A stretch of 34,538 nt of DNA from an uncultured Verrucomicrobiales bacterium (GCA_949373085.1 CASICJ010000048.1:1-34538), one strand, 5' to 3'. Positions 8,427 to 17,550 are shown, counted from the first letter of the stretch. Numbers and translations are program-made. Notes: generated from the letters alone by a model not told the origin.

Positions 8427-9692
8427 ATGCCCGAGTTAAACCTTCTCGCTATCCTTCTCGTTGTCGCACTCACTGTTCTCTGGAAACTTGATTTCTTGGC
8501 AACCCTCCTCACTCTAAAGAATCTTAAGCCTGAGTTACCTGAAGAATTTCGGGGCGTTTGGGATGACGAAAAATATCTAAAATCTCAATCCTACGAGAAG
8601 GCTCAGGCCCAATTTGGCGTTGTTTCCTCGATCTCATCTCTCACCATCCTCCTGGCCTTTTGGTTTTTTGGAGGATTTGGCTGGGTGGATGGTCTAGTAG
8701 GTGAATTGGGCTATGGCAAAATTGGGACAGGCCTGTCTTTTATTAGCCTCGTTTACCTTGGGTTTTGGCTCAGTTCTCTTCCGTTCGATCTTTATCACAC
8801 CTTTGTTTTGGAAGAGCGATTCGGTTTCAACAAAACCACAGCAAAGACTTACATCATTGATCAAATTAAATCTCATTTTCTCACTGCTATCCTCGGTGGC
8901 GGGATTGTGGCACTTATTCTTTGGATTTTCGATTCGGTGCCCAATGCATGGGTCTGGGCTTGGTTGAGTTTTACGGCAATCTCGCTAGCGCTGACTTATC
9001 TCGCTCCGTCATTCCTTCTACCTCTTTTTAATAAATTCACACCATTAGAGGACCAGGAATTGAACGAAGCAATCCAATCCATGGCTGTGAAGTGTGAGTT
9101 CCCCCTAACTGAAATTTCGGTCATGGATGGATCCCGACGCTCCTCTAAGTCGAATGCTTTTTTTACGGGGTTTGGAAAGCGCAAAAAAATCGCACTTTTC
9201 GACACCTTGATTGAAAGTCAGACGACCGACGAATTGGTTGGTGTGCTTGCTCATGAGATCGGTCACTTTAAACGTAAGCATATCGTGCAGCGTCTCGTCA
9301 TTTCGATTATCCAAACCGCCCTTATTTTCTTTTTGCTGGGAATGGCGACTAATCCGGAAAGTTCTTTGGGAAGCCAACTCTATGCCGCGTTTGGAATTTC
9401 AGCGGAGTCCAACGGGTCCATTGCAGCAGGGCTCGTCTTATTTATGATTGTATTCAAACCGGTGTCTCGTGCTCTCTCAGTGGTTATGAATATGCTTTCT
9501 CGAAAACATGAATTCGAAGCCGATGAATATGCTGCCTCGAATCAAGGCACACCAAATCATTTGATTTCAGCACTCAAGAAACTTTCAGCAAATAATCTTT
9601 CCAATTTGACGCCCCACCCGCTTGAGGTCTTCCTTGATCATTCCCATCCACCTGTTTTGGTCAGGATTCAAGCCCTCAAAAAGTTAGGCTAG
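8427..9692 (+). CDS. M48 family metalloprotease, Ste24 (CAAX prenyl protease 1)-type
   Basis: 421 aa. It has several hydrophobic segments before the catalytic site: the N-terminal helix ELNLLAILLVVALTVLWKL, then about 70-90, 103-125, 150-170 and 175-195. The zinc motif HEIGH is at residues 276-280, and the EFEAD motif (third ligand Glu362) follows two more membrane segments. This architecture and the FGFNKTTAKTYIIDQIK loop are those of Ste24-like integral membrane peptidases rather than HtpX, which is shorter. Prenylated substrates are not expected in bacteria, so a membrane-protein quality-control role is the likely reading, by inference. Its last 9 bases overlap the end of the convergent MFS gene. 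The leader is pyrimidine-rich (TCCTCCT directly before ATG) with no SD. Confidence 0.9.
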   Translation: MPELNLLAILLVVALTVLWKLDFLATLLTLKNLKPELPEEFRGVWDDEKYLKSQSYEKAQAQFGVVSSISSLTILLAFWFFGGFGWVDGLVGELGYGKIGTGLSFISLVYLGFWLSSLPFDLYHTFVLEERFGFNKTTAKTYIIDQIKSHFLTAILGGGIVALILWIFDSVPNAWVWAWLSFTAISLALTYLAPSFLLPLFNKFTPLEDQELNEAIQSMAVKCEFPLTEISVMDGSRRSSKSNAFFTGFGKRKKIALFDTLIESQTTDELVGVLAHEIGHFKRKHIVQRLVISIIQTALIFFLLGMATNPESSLGSQLYAAFGISAESNGSIAAGLVLFMIVFKPVSRALSVVMNMLSRKHEFEADEYAASNQGTPNHLISALKKLSANNLSNLTPHPLEVFLDHSHPPVLVRIQALKKLG

Positions 9693-10874
9693 CGGCTTGG
9701 TTTTTGGAGCGATTGGTCGGCCTTTGTAGCCGAAAGCGAAGAGGGTCAGAGCGAGGCAATTCATCCCGGTGAGGACGGCCCAATAACCTGACCATCCCCA
9801 TAAAGGTGATAGTAAGTGGTAAAGTCTATCAACCGTTAAAATCCCCAGGACTGTCCCAAGCCCTCCGGTAAAGAAACCCAAGAGAGCCTGCGCTTGGGTC
9901 CGCATCCCCTCATCGACCCGGCGATGGACAAAAACTCGTCCTGCCTCGAAGAAAAAGGTCCAGCAGAATCCATGTAGGGTGATGCCAATAACTAACCAAG
10001 TGACCTCATCAAAAGCGTAAAAGCTGTAGCGCAGCACTCCGCTTCCAATTGCAAGAAGAAGGATGGTTTTGACTCGGAATCGTGCGATCACCCAGCCCAT
10101 TAAAAGCATGGCTATGGTTTCCATAACCTGAGCTGTCGCCATAAAAGCGCTGACCGATTCGACTCCTAGTTCCTTAAGATGTTTAGGCGTATGTAGATAG
10201 TAAGCACCGAGTGGGATGCTGAATAGAAGTGCGGTAGAAAAATAGACAAATAAATCCCGATCACGGAGTAATTTGAGCGCTCCTAGACCAAGATTATCCG
10301 TCCACTTCTTGGGCTTATCGCCCTTCGGTAAAGTCACTGGAAGAAGGAAGCAGGCAATTCCTGCAAATACCCTAACGCCTGCACCAAGTTTCCCGGTCTC
10401 TGCAGAAAAATCGAGACCCCATAAACTTACGAGCAGGCTAGAGGCCATCCAACCGAGGGTCCCCCATACTCGAAAAAGTCCGAAGGTCTTCCCTGGATCA
10501 GCTAGACTTGATAGCGTGATTGTCGTCAAAAGTGACCAAGCTGGAGCAGATATTAGGGCGTTAACAATGAAGAACGAAAGAAACCAACCCCCTCCCCAAT
10601 TTTGCTCAAGTGAGTGGAATGCCATGTAAAGGAAACCGGCTCCTAAAAGCATAATCCACCCAAGAACTTTTTGCGCTTCAAGTCTTTGATCAACTTGAGC
10701 CCCAAAAATGAGTGGGGAAATCATGCCGGCAAGAGGCGGGGCCAAAAATGCCGCTACCGCCCAGCTGCCCAAACCATAATTTTCCAGGACATTGGCGAGA
10801 GCTGGAAACCAAAACCCTGGGGCAGAGGCGAGGAGGAAGAAAACCACCGCCAGCCAGTAACGGTGGCCTTTCAT
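9684..10874 (-). CDS. MFS transporter, nucleoside:H+ symporter-like
   Basis: 396 aa with about 12 hydrophobic segments spread through the whole length, the standard MFS plan. The segment FGLFRVWGTLGWMASSLLV in the N-terminal half, followed by a basic central loop (PKGDKPKKW), resembles the nucleoside:H+ symporter / LacY-like branch. The substrate is not decided by sequence alone. The first segment begins at residue 6 and acts as its own targeting signal. The gene starts 4 bases after the glnS stop, so it is almost certainly co-transcribed with glnS. I see no functional link to glutaminyl-tRNA synthesis; this looks like a housekeeping operon of convenience. The 3' end overlaps the convergent M48 gene by 9 bases. 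Confidence 0.85.
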   Translation of the reverse strand: MKGHRYWLAVVFFLLASAPGFWFPALANVLENYGLGSWAVAAFLAPPLAGMISPLIFGAQVDQRLEAQKVLGWIMLLGAGFLYMAFHSLEQNWGGGWFLSFFIVNALISAPAWSLLTTITLSSLADPGKTFGLFRVWGTLGWMASSLLVSLWGLDFSAETGKLGAGVRVFAGIACFLLPVTLPKGDKPKKWTDNLGLGALKLLRDRDLFVYFSTALLFSIPLGAYYLHTPKHLKELGVESVSAFMATAQVMETIAMLLMGWVIARFRVKTILLLAIGSGVLRYSFYAFDEVTWLVIGITLHGFCWTFFFEAGRVFVHRRVDEGMRTQAQALLGFFTGGLGTVLGILTVDRLYHLLSPLWGWSGYWAVLTGMNCLALTLFAFGYKGRPIAPKTKPLA

Positions 10875-10878
10875 AGAT

Positions 10879-12549
10879 CTATTTCTTGGAACCCCAGGAA
10901 TCTCTTAGGGTAGAAATTCTATTGAAGACCGGCCTCTCCAAAGTGTGGTCTTCAGTATCGGTGCAAAAGTATCCAATGCGCTCAAACTGGCACCGTTCCC
11001 CTGCTGCCATTGCTGCTAGACTTGGTTCCACTTGAGCGTTAGCCACTACGGACAAGCTATCTGGGTTTAAGCAGGACAAGTAACCGCCTTCTGCGCTGTC
11101 GGGCACTTCTTCCGTAAAGAGTCGATCGTAAAGACGGACCTCGGAACTGACCGCTTCTTGGCAAGAAACCCAATGGATCGCTGTGCGACATTGCACCCCT
11201 TCAGGCGCTGACTGGCCGATGGTGTTTGGCAGAAAATGACAATGGATTTCCAAGACCTCTCCATCATCGTCGAGAATGTGCTCGGTATGTTGAATGATAT
11301 AGGCACCCCGAAGCCGAACTGCCCCTCCAGGTTTGAGTCGGAAGTATTTTTTCGGAGCATCGATCAAGAAATCTTCACGCTCGATCCAAAACTCTCGTGT
11401 GAAAGTAAGCTCCCGCGTTCCATCGTCTTCATTTTCGGGGTTATTGGGTACGGCTACCTTTTCGCTATCACCTTCTGGGTAATTCGTGACAACGACTTTA
11501 ATGGGGTCTAGGACCGCCATCTTTCGAAAGGCAACTTTGTTGAGATGGTTTCTCACTTCAAATTCAAGTAGCGCAAAATCAGAAAGTGAATTTTGTTTTG
11601 TTAAACCGACTCTATCCACAAATGCGCGAATCGCCTCGGGCGGATAACCTCGGCGGCGCATTCCGCTGAGTGTCGACATGCGTGGGTCATTCCAGCCCCC
11701 GACATGCTTCTCATCAACAAGCTGGATGAACTTACGCTTGCTCATGATAGTGTATCCAATATTGAGCCGCGCAAATTCGATCTGACGTGGTTTTGATGGA
11801 ACCGGGCAATTTTCCACAACCCAGTTGTAAAGTGGGCGATGGTTCTCGAATTCAAGTGAACACAGCGAGTGTGTGATGTGCTCTTTTGCGTCTTCAAGTG
11901 GATGAGCGAAATCATACATTGGATAAATACACCACTTGTCACCCGTGTGATGATGCTGAGCGTGGACAACACGGTAAAGTACTGGGTCCCGCATATTCAT
12001 ATTGAAGGATTCCATGTCGATGTTGGCTCGGAGGACGGCTCCGCCATCTTTGAACGCTCCTTCGCGCATTTGCCTGAAAAGATCTAAATTTTCATCCACA
12101 GAGCGGTCCCGATGAGGAGAAGGAGTTCCGACGATGTTGACATTCCCTCTTTGGGATCGGATTTCCTCCGGTGTTTGAGTGTCAACATATGCTAGGCCCT
12201 TCTTGATTAAAGAAACTGCGCAATCGTAGAAGAAATCGAAGTAGTCGCTCGCGAAAAAAATATGATCACCCCAATCGTATCCGAGCCATTCGATATCTCG
12301 TTTAATCGATTCGACATATTCGGTGTCCTCCTTGACCGGATTGGTGTCGTCAAAGCGCAGGTGGCACCGGGATCCTGACTCGGAGTATTCGTTCGCGATT
12401 CCGAAGTTCAATGCAATCGCCTTGGCATGTCCAATGTGGAGGTAGCCATTTGGCTCTGGTGGGAACCGGGTGATTGGAGCGGTATGTTTTCCACTCTCCA
12501 GATCGTTCGCGATGATCTCGCGGATAAAGTCTTTTTTCTCGTCGCTCAT
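10879..12549 (-). CDS. glnS: Glutaminyl-tRNA synthetase
   Basis: 556 aa, close to E. coli GlnRS. Class I signatures are clear: PPEPNGYLHIGHAKAI (HIGH motif) near the N-terminus and TIMSKRKFIQLV (KMSKS equivalent, here MSKRK). Other GlnRS-typical stretches are RFDDTNPVKED, YPMYDFAHPLEDA and GWNDPRMSTLSGMRRRGYPP. A complete C-terminal anticodon-binding beta-barrel follows. It charges tRNA-Gln with glutamine in the cytoplasm. A direct GlnRS implies that this organism need not rely on the GatCAB amidotransferase for Gln-tRNA. The gene begins 6 bases after the M20 dipeptidase stop. Bacterial GlnRS is generally regarded as acquired from eukaryotes; a tree would be needed to say more. Confidence 0.97.
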   Translation of the reverse strand: MSDEKKDFIREIIANDLESGKHTAPITRFPPEPNGYLHIGHAKAIALNFGIANEYSESGSRCHLRFDDTNPVKEDTEYVESIKRDIEWLGYDWGDHIFFASDYFDFFYDCAVSLIKKGLAYVDTQTPEEIRSQRGNVNIVGTPSPHRDRSVDENLDLFRQMREGAFKDGGAVLRANIDMESFNMNMRDPVLYRVVHAQHHHTGDKWCIYPMYDFAHPLEDAKEHITHSLCSLEFENHRPLYNWVVENCPVPSKPRQIEFARLNIGYTIMSKRKFIQLVDEKHVGGWNDPRMSTLSGMRRRGYPPEAIRAFVDRVGLTKQNSLSDFALLEFEVRNHLNKVAFRKMAVLDPIKVVVTNYPEGDSEKVAVPNNPENEDDGTRELTFTREFWIEREDFLIDAPKKYFRLKPGGAVRLRGAYIIQHTEHILDDDGEVLEIHCHFLPNTIGQSAPEGVQCRTAIHWVSCQEAVSSEVRLYDRLFTEEVPDSAEGGYLSCLNPDSLSVVANAQVEPSLAAMAAGERCQFERIGYFCTDTEDHTLERPVFNRISTLRDSWGSKK

Positions 12550-12555
12550 GAGCTT

Positions 12556-13890
12556 TTAAATCTTTGAAAGTTCTTTGAGTAATTCGCAGCTCATTTCGAT
12601 CCCTTTTTCAAAGTTTTCAACTGAGTAATTTTCGTTTGGGGCGTGAATTTGGCAATCTGGCAAAGCAAGCCCGAGCATCAGGCTGTCTGCTCCAAGAATC
12701 TCCTTCATATCTTGAATAATTGGGATGCTTCCTCCTTCGCGAATCAGGACTGGCTCTCGTCCAAAAGCGGTTGTGAGGGCGGCCTGGGCAGCTTTTCCAA
12801 ATTTGGAATGGGGATTGTTGTGATACGCCTTGCCGGAGTGACCGTTGTGAATCTCGATCGTCACTCCTTTGGGCTGGTGTCTGCGAAGATGTTCTTCGAC
12901 TTGTTTTTGTATCTTTTCCGGATCTTGGCCGGGAACGAGTCGGCATGAGAGTTTGAACATCGCTTCGGCAGGTAAAACGGTCTTCGAACCCTCGCCTTGA
13001 TAACCGCTTCCAAAACCATTGACTTCGACAGTGGGTCGTGCCCAAAGACGTTCCGCCATAGAGTAGCCCGGCTCCCCAAACGCCTCAGAAGAACCTGTGG
13101 TTTTTAGAAAGTTTTCATCGCTAGTGCCGGGGACTTTAGACCACATCTCACGCTCCCAGTCTTCCAGAGGAACGACATCCTCGTAAAACCCTGCAACCGC
13201 GATCCTGCCATCATCGTCATGCAAACTAGCAATCATACGAGCTGCCGCTGTTGCTGGATTGGCTACACATCCACCGTAAACCCCTGAATGAAGATCGCCA
13301 GACGGCCCTTTGACCTTAACTTCGAGGCAAGTGATCCCACGTAAGCCGTATCCAAGGGTTGGCACGCCGGGAGCAACCATTCCAGTGTCAGACACCGCGA
13401 TGATATCACAAGCGAGTGATTCCTTATGCTCTTCAAGAAATGGAACAAGATTTGGCGAACCGATCTCTTCTTCACCTTCAATGAGAAAAATAACGTTGAG
13501 TGGAAGTGCACCGTTTTTCTTTATCGTTTTCTCGGCACCGAGGATATGGACAAAGTGTTGCCCCTTGTTGTCTGCGCCGCCTCTACCCCAAATCTTCCCA
13601 TCGCGGATCTCTGGTTCAAATGGCGCCGAATCCCAAAGCTCCAAAGGGTCGACAGGTTGAACATCGTAGTGACCATAGATCAAGACCGTCGGGCGTCCTT
13701 CCACTCTTTCATTACGAGCTACGATCACGGGGTTTCCTGGAGTTTCGTGGAATTCAGTCTCTAGCCCCAAGTCCTCGAGTTGGACTTTTAACCACACAGC
13801 GTTGGCCCGGACGTCCTCGACGTGGCGGGAATCGGTGGAGATGCTAGGGAATCGCAAGTGTTCAAAAAGGCGCTCAAGCTCTGAAGTCAT
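12556..13890 (-). CDS. M20 family dipeptidase / metallopeptidase
   Basis: 444 aa from ATG 13890; an in-frame TTG at 13917 would add 9 residues. It has the M20 di-zinc site in order: VLIYGHYDVQP (His), GRGGADNKGQ (bridging Asp), EGEEEIGSP (general base Glu and ligand Glu), SDTGM (Asp ligand) and, near the end, LPDCQIHAPNEN (His ligand). A dimerisation-domain insert lies between about residues 190 and 340. This is the CNDP/dipeptidase branch: cytosolic, with no signal peptide. It likely cleaves dipeptides or similar small amides. Spacing to glnS is 6 bases downstream. Between the shorter start and the membrane-protein gene upstream there are 44 bases. Confidence 0.92.
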   Translation of the reverse strand: MTSELERLFEHLRFPSISTDSRHVEDVRANAVWLKVQLEDLGLETEFHETPGNPVIVARNERVEGRPTVLIYGHYDVQPVDPLELWDSAPFEPEIRDGKIWGRGGADNKGQHFVHILGAEKTIKKNGALPLNVIFLIEGEEEIGSPNLVPFLEEHKESLACDIIAVSDTGMVAPGVPTLGYGLRGITCLEVKVKGPSGDLHSGVYGGCVANPATAAARMIASLHDDDGRIAVAGFYEDVVPLEDWEREMWSKVPGTSDENFLKTTGSSEAFGEPGYSMAERLWARPTVEVNGFGSGYQGEGSKTVLPAEAMFKLSCRLVPGQDPEKIQKQVEEHLRRHQPKGVTIEIHNGHSGKAYHNNPHSKFGKAAQAALTTAFGREPVLIREGGSIPIIQDMKEILGADSLMLGLALPDCQIHAPNENYSVENFEKGIEMSCELLKELSKI

Positions 13891-13934
13891 GTCAGAGGGA
13901 TGAGGCTGGTCCGCCAAACTCGCAAGTCACAAAT

Positions 13935-14249
13935 CTAATCCTGCAATGATTCTTCGTCTTGAGAAGATTTCGTTAGACCGAGTTTTCGTTTTTCCTCACC
14001 AATGACAGCCAAAGCATCAAATAGAGCCATGAGGATCATGAATAGACACATCAATCCAAGAAATCCCCAGAAAATCAACATACGCCAGAGTCCCCGCGAG
14101 AGCCACGAATCAAGTGGCCAAATTCCTAGTGAAAAATAGGCCACAATGAGCATCAGTAATCCGGTGATAAATCGACGGCGATTGCCTCGGTCACTGAGAG
14201 TGACAGTGGCGATTGCGAGCGACATTTGCCACCAACCGGATCTTTTCAT
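13935..14249 (-). CDS. Small two-helix membrane protein, unknown function
   Basis: 104 aa from the ATG at 14249. In-frame ATGs also exist at 14279 and 14333, but the longest form would overlap the start of the divergent glycosyltransferase gene, and no start has an SD. Two hydrophobic segments are clear: FITGLLMLIVAYFSLGIWPL and a longer one over LIFWGFLGLMCLFMILMALF. A charged C-terminal tail (EEKRKLGLTKSSQDEESLQD) is probably cytoplasmic. I do not recognise a family. It is the first gene of the run leading into the M20 dipeptidase, glnS and MFS genes, with short gaps, so it is probably transcribed with them. Confidence 0.6.
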   Translation of the reverse strand: MKRSGWWQMSLAIATVTLSDRGNRRRFITGLLMLIVAYFSLGIWPLDSWLSRGLWRMLIFWGFLGLMCLFMILMALFDALAVIGEEKRKLGLTKSSQDEESLQD

Positions 14250-14316
14250 GGGCAAAGCATAGCTAATCTCGTTTGCCATCGCAACGCTATCATGCAAACT
14301 CACCCCTTCCAGTAGC

Positions 14317-15666
14317 ATGAAAATTCTGATCATTCACTACCATCTTCGTGCCGGAGGCGTAACACGAGTGATCGAATCACAAGCTAAGATTCTTCGAGAG
14401 CAAGGACATGAGATTCAGATTGCTTCTAGTGGCCCGCAAGAAGAGTGGGCTAAGCCAGGGGTGATTCTTGCGGAGCTGGATTATAAAACCGAGGGCACAA
14501 TCCCGGTTGAGCGACTCCTTGAGCAAAAAGCTGATCTTTGGATTATTCATAATCCAACACTTGGACTAAATATACATTTTCCAGAGCTGATCGAAATCGC
14601 GGCGCGAGCTGGAGTGCCTATTCTAATGCAAATCCACGATTTCGTGGAAGATGGACGGCCGCAAAATTACCAACTTGTTATTGGAAATAAACGACTCTAC
14701 CCCACTGCTCCGCACGTTCATTACGCCACGATCAATCGGCGTGACCTTGGTATTCTTAAGGCCGCAGGTATTCCCGAATCTCGTGTTCACTTCCTTCCCA
14801 ATCCTGTCAATCCGCCTCATATCACAAAGAGGGCCTCGAAAAATCCCTTTCTCTTTTATCCCGTCCGTGGGATTCGCCGAAAAAATCTGGGGGAAATTTG
14901 TCTGTTAGCGGCTCACGCTCCGCCCAAGACCCGATTTGCGGTAGCTTTACGATCTGGTTCGGAAGAACCCGCCTTCATCCATGATGATTGGGTTAGCTTT
15001 GCCAAAAAAGAGCAACTCCCGATTGACTTTGATGTCGTTAGTAATAATCCCGATTCCTTTGTGGAGTTGCTAGAAAAAGCAACTCATCTTGTTACGACCT
15101 CGATCAGCGAAGGCTTCGGCCTTACTTTTCTTGATCCTGCATTTTTAAATAAACCACTTATCGGTCGTGACCTGCCGCAAATTACCTGCGACTTCGTTGG
15201 CTATGGCACCCTTTATCAATCTATTCCCATTTCTCTTAATGTCCTGCCAAGATTGGAGGAGGAATATCGTGAGCAACTTGCGACAACCATGTTGGCTTAC
15301 GGCCGAACTTTGGACGTTCCAGAACTGGATTATGCTTGGTCTCAATTCTCGGCTGGCGGTAACGTCGACTTTGGAAATCTCCCAGAGAAATTTCAGCGTA
15401 AAGTTATTTCAGAAACCTCTCTCCCAGAATTATCGGCTTGGTTAGAGAGTGCTCTTCGGCAGGAGCCCAAGGAGGTGGACACATCTCCTTGGACCCTAAA
15501 AAGCTACTCCGAAAATCTGGACAAGATTATGAAAGCTATCGGTGCACCCGGTGATCTGAGTTGGATTTCTCCCGAGCGGATTCTTGCTCAATTTCTCGTA
15601 CCTGAAAAATTCCACTTTTTACGGTCGCGGCTCAGTTCTCCCGATACTCTGACCACCAGCGATTGA
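14317..15666 (+). CDS. GT4-type glycosyltransferase (GT-B fold)
   Basis: 449 aa, no signal peptide. The N-terminal domain starts MKILIIHYHLRAGGVTRVIE, the usual glycine-rich opening of GT4 enzymes that act on lipid-linked or soluble acceptors at the cytoplasmic face. The C-terminal domain has the nucleotide-sugar site around TSISEGFGLTFLDPAFLNKP. The family's EX7E motif here reads E-GFGLTFL-D, so the second acidic residue is Asp. It stands alone, without other polysaccharide genes, so the acceptor and sugar cannot be inferred. Its last 35 bases are also the end of the convergent DUF6807 gene. Confidence 0.82.
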   Translation: MKILIIHYHLRAGGVTRVIESQAKILREQGHEIQIASSGPQEEWAKPGVILAELDYKTEGTIPVERLLEQKADLWIIHNPTLGLNIHFPELIEIAARAGVPILMQIHDFVEDGRPQNYQLVIGNKRLYPTAPHVHYATINRRDLGILKAAGIPESRVHFLPNPVNPPHITKRASKNPFLFYPVRGIRRKNLGEICLLAAHAPPKTRFAVALRSGSEEPAFIHDDWVSFAKKEQLPIDFDVVSNNPDSFVELLEKATHLVTTSISEGFGLTFLDPAFLNKPLIGRDLPQITCDFVGYGTLYQSIPISLNVLPRLEEEYREQLATTMLAYGRTLDVPELDYAWSQFSAGGNVDFGNLPEKFQRKVISETSLPELSAWLESALRQEPKEVDTSPWTLKSYSENLDKIMKAIGAPGDLSWISPERILAQFLVPEKFHFLRSRLSSPDTLTTSD

Positions 15667-16552
15667 TCGTTTTCTTATTGGGCTTGCCATCTGAGATTAC
15701 GATTCGATATCTCCACCTTACCAACTCATCTGGTTGAATCACCAATGCTTTTTCCTGGATTGGGGTCCAGCAGAGAAAGACTTTGCCGTCTGGCCAAGTT
15801 CGTAAGCGTTGGGGGGCATCGAAATTTTTTGGATGCCCCATCATCGTGATGGTGGCATCACCCTTGTCGGTGGGCCCAAAAATAGCACACCAGTCGGCTC
15901 GAGTAGCATGACTGTCTTCTCGCATTTTCCCAGCAGAGGTCAGGTAGTTGCTGTTCTTCGAATTCCACGAATGAGGGCCACGATAAGCGAGCGGCCCGCC
16001 ATATCGATAAGCAGGCAATTCTAAATTTTTATTGGAAACATTTTTTTGGGTGAGGTGGTAGTCAATAAAGTTACCCTCATTCGTGGCTATGACCGAGATT
16101 GAAAGTTCCTCTCTGAGAATGACTATCTCTTCCATCTCGCCCCCTTTGAAGGCAACTTGTTCCTGTTCTACGGTAAATCCAGTCGCGTTCCTTTTGAGCA
16201 ATTTCAAAAAACGGACTTTGCCGCTTCCCTTTCCCAAATTCCAAAAATCCGGTTGATCCTTGCCGTGTTTACTCTTCACCCATGCATGCCACAACCCCAA
16301 ATGATGAAGGTGGTCGTTCGGGTGAATACCAGTAACAATCCCACCCTTGGGGCTTTTAAGGGGATGGATGAATCCACTCCGGCGATAAATTTTCTGGGCT
16401 CCTTCTGGCGGTGCGACTTCGATTTTATGATAAGTCAGGATGTCTGCATTACCTCGGAAGATCACAATATCTTTCTCTGATTCGACAACCCTGACTTTTT
16501 GGGCCGACACCAATATACAGCTCAAAAGGAAAGCACTAAATCTTAGAGCCAT
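15632..16552 (-). CDS. Secreted DUF6807 (PmoA-like) protein
   Basis: 306 aa. The hydrophobic N-terminus MALRFSAFLLSCILVSAQ is a signal peptide; the LLSC stretch could even be a lipobox, but cleavage at VSA-Q seems more likely. The body has the family hallmarks HPNDHLHHLGLWHAW and ELPAYRYGGPLAYRG, with a late WRYRIVISDGK strand. DUF6807 proteins (sometimes named methane-oxygenase PmoA family in error) are common beside sugar-isomerase-like and oxidoreductase genes in Planctomycetota and Verrucomicrobiota. Their activity is not established. The start overlaps the end of the upstream TIM-barrel gene by 10 bases, which implies translational coupling. The 3' end overlaps the convergent glycosyltransferase gene by 35 bases. 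Confidence 0.85.
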   Translation of the reverse strand: MALRFSAFLLSCILVSAQKVRVVESEKDIVIFRGNADILTYHKIEVAPPEGAQKIYRRSGFIHPLKSPKGGIVTGIHPNDHLHHLGLWHAWVKSKHGKDQPDFWNLGKGSGKVRFLKLLKRNATGFTVEQEQVAFKGGEMEEIVILREELSISVIATNEGNFIDYHLTQKNVSNKNLELPAYRYGGPLAYRGPHSWNSKNSNYLTSAGKMREDSHATRADWCAIFGPTDKGDATITMMGHPKNFDAPQRLRTWPDGKVFLCWTPIQEKALVIQPDELVRWRYRIVISDGKPNKKTINRWWSEYREN

Positions 16553-17436
16553 GATTTTAGAATTCTTACATCTCGCGTGATATTGGCGACGGCCTCCATT
16601 ACGCGTTTCCTAGGGTAGATTGGGGCCTTCCCCCATTCCATGTGTAAAGACAAAGGCATTGCTGAATGCCCGTTCCTTACGTCATCAAAAGACTTTTTAT
16701 TTACGATCCCTGTATCGAGTGGAACATTTTTAATGCTTGCCGTTCGCTTCCCGCTCCAAATGGCGTCTTTCACAAAAATTGATCGGACGTGCTTTCCCAT
16801 CGCGGCTAGAGCCGTTGGAAAAGACAAGCCTACCCCCGCTTTGACATGACGAAGGTCGAAGGCAATCGCAGCGTGAGCTGGATCGACGTTTTTAAACATC
16901 ATGGCGGCGTCCCAAGCGAGCGAGCCAGCATACTTGGCCCCTGCGTGAATTTGATAAAGAGCCTGCACTCCGATTTCGCGATTCATCGCCTCGATCTCTT
17001 CGAGCTTCGTGGTATTCTCTGCAACCTGCGGGAGAAGATCTTTTGTTAAGTCGTAGCGGAAATAATCCATGCGATAGCGGATAATTCCATTCGCCTTTAA
17101 AATACGCAGGAAATCGGCATTCTTCGCGCTCGCAGAGTTGACATTGCAGGTTGCGATTAAGGCTTTTTGCCCATTCTTCCCTAGAGATTTAACCATTTTG
17201 GGAACCTCAGCCTCAGCGTCCTTGGGCTCAATGTGCCCCCCACGTCGGATCGTCGCTTCGATCCCTTGAACCCCCATTTTTGCTAGCTCTTCACCCATAC
17301 GATCGTAATCGAGGGTCTGAATGGGCTTTTCGAAAACTACAATCGGCCATGACGCAACTTTGGATGATTGGCCTGCACCCAGCCTTGCTCCAATCGTTGT
17401 GAGTCCCGCTTGCACGATGAAATGACTTCGCTTCAT
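16543..17436 (-). CDS. Exported sugar isomerase/epimerase-like TIM barrel
   Basis: 297 aa from ATG 17436. A longer frame to 17493 adds a leader that does not look like protein targeting. From 17436 the protein opens MKRSHFIVQAGLTTIGARLG, a basic then weakly hydrophobic leader that suggests export, though it is not a textbook signal. The rest is an AP-endonuclease-2/xylose-isomerase-like barrel: MGVQGIEATIRRGGHIEP, IAFDLRHVKAG, RSIFVKDAIW and SLHMEWG. The usual metal ligands look only partly preserved, for example FDLRH where relatives have D-x-x-H. It is translationally coupled to the DUF6807 gene (10-base overlap). The pair probably acts on one sugar substrate outside the cytoplasm. Confidence 0.8.
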   Translation of the reverse strand: MKRSHFIVQAGLTTIGARLGAGQSSKVASWPIVVFEKPIQTLDYDRMGEELAKMGVQGIEATIRRGGHIEPKDAEAEVPKMVKSLGKNGQKALIATCNVNSASAKNADFLRILKANGIIRYRMDYFRYDLTKDLLPQVAENTTKLEEIEAMNREIGVQALYQIHAGAKYAGSLAWDAAMMFKNVDPAHAAIAFDLRHVKAGVGLSFPTALAAMGKHVRSIFVKDAIWSGKRTASIKNVPLDTGIVNKKSFDDVRNGHSAMPLSLHMEWGKAPIYPRKRVMEAVANITRDVRILKSWL

Positions 17437-17550
17437 ATGCAAAACATAAAGCCTAGTCCGATCCCTGATGACAATCTGAAATCTCAAAAACAAATCAAAT
17501 CGCTTTCCCCTCTTTCTTTCCAGACCGACTAGCTTATGTTCCCTTCATAG

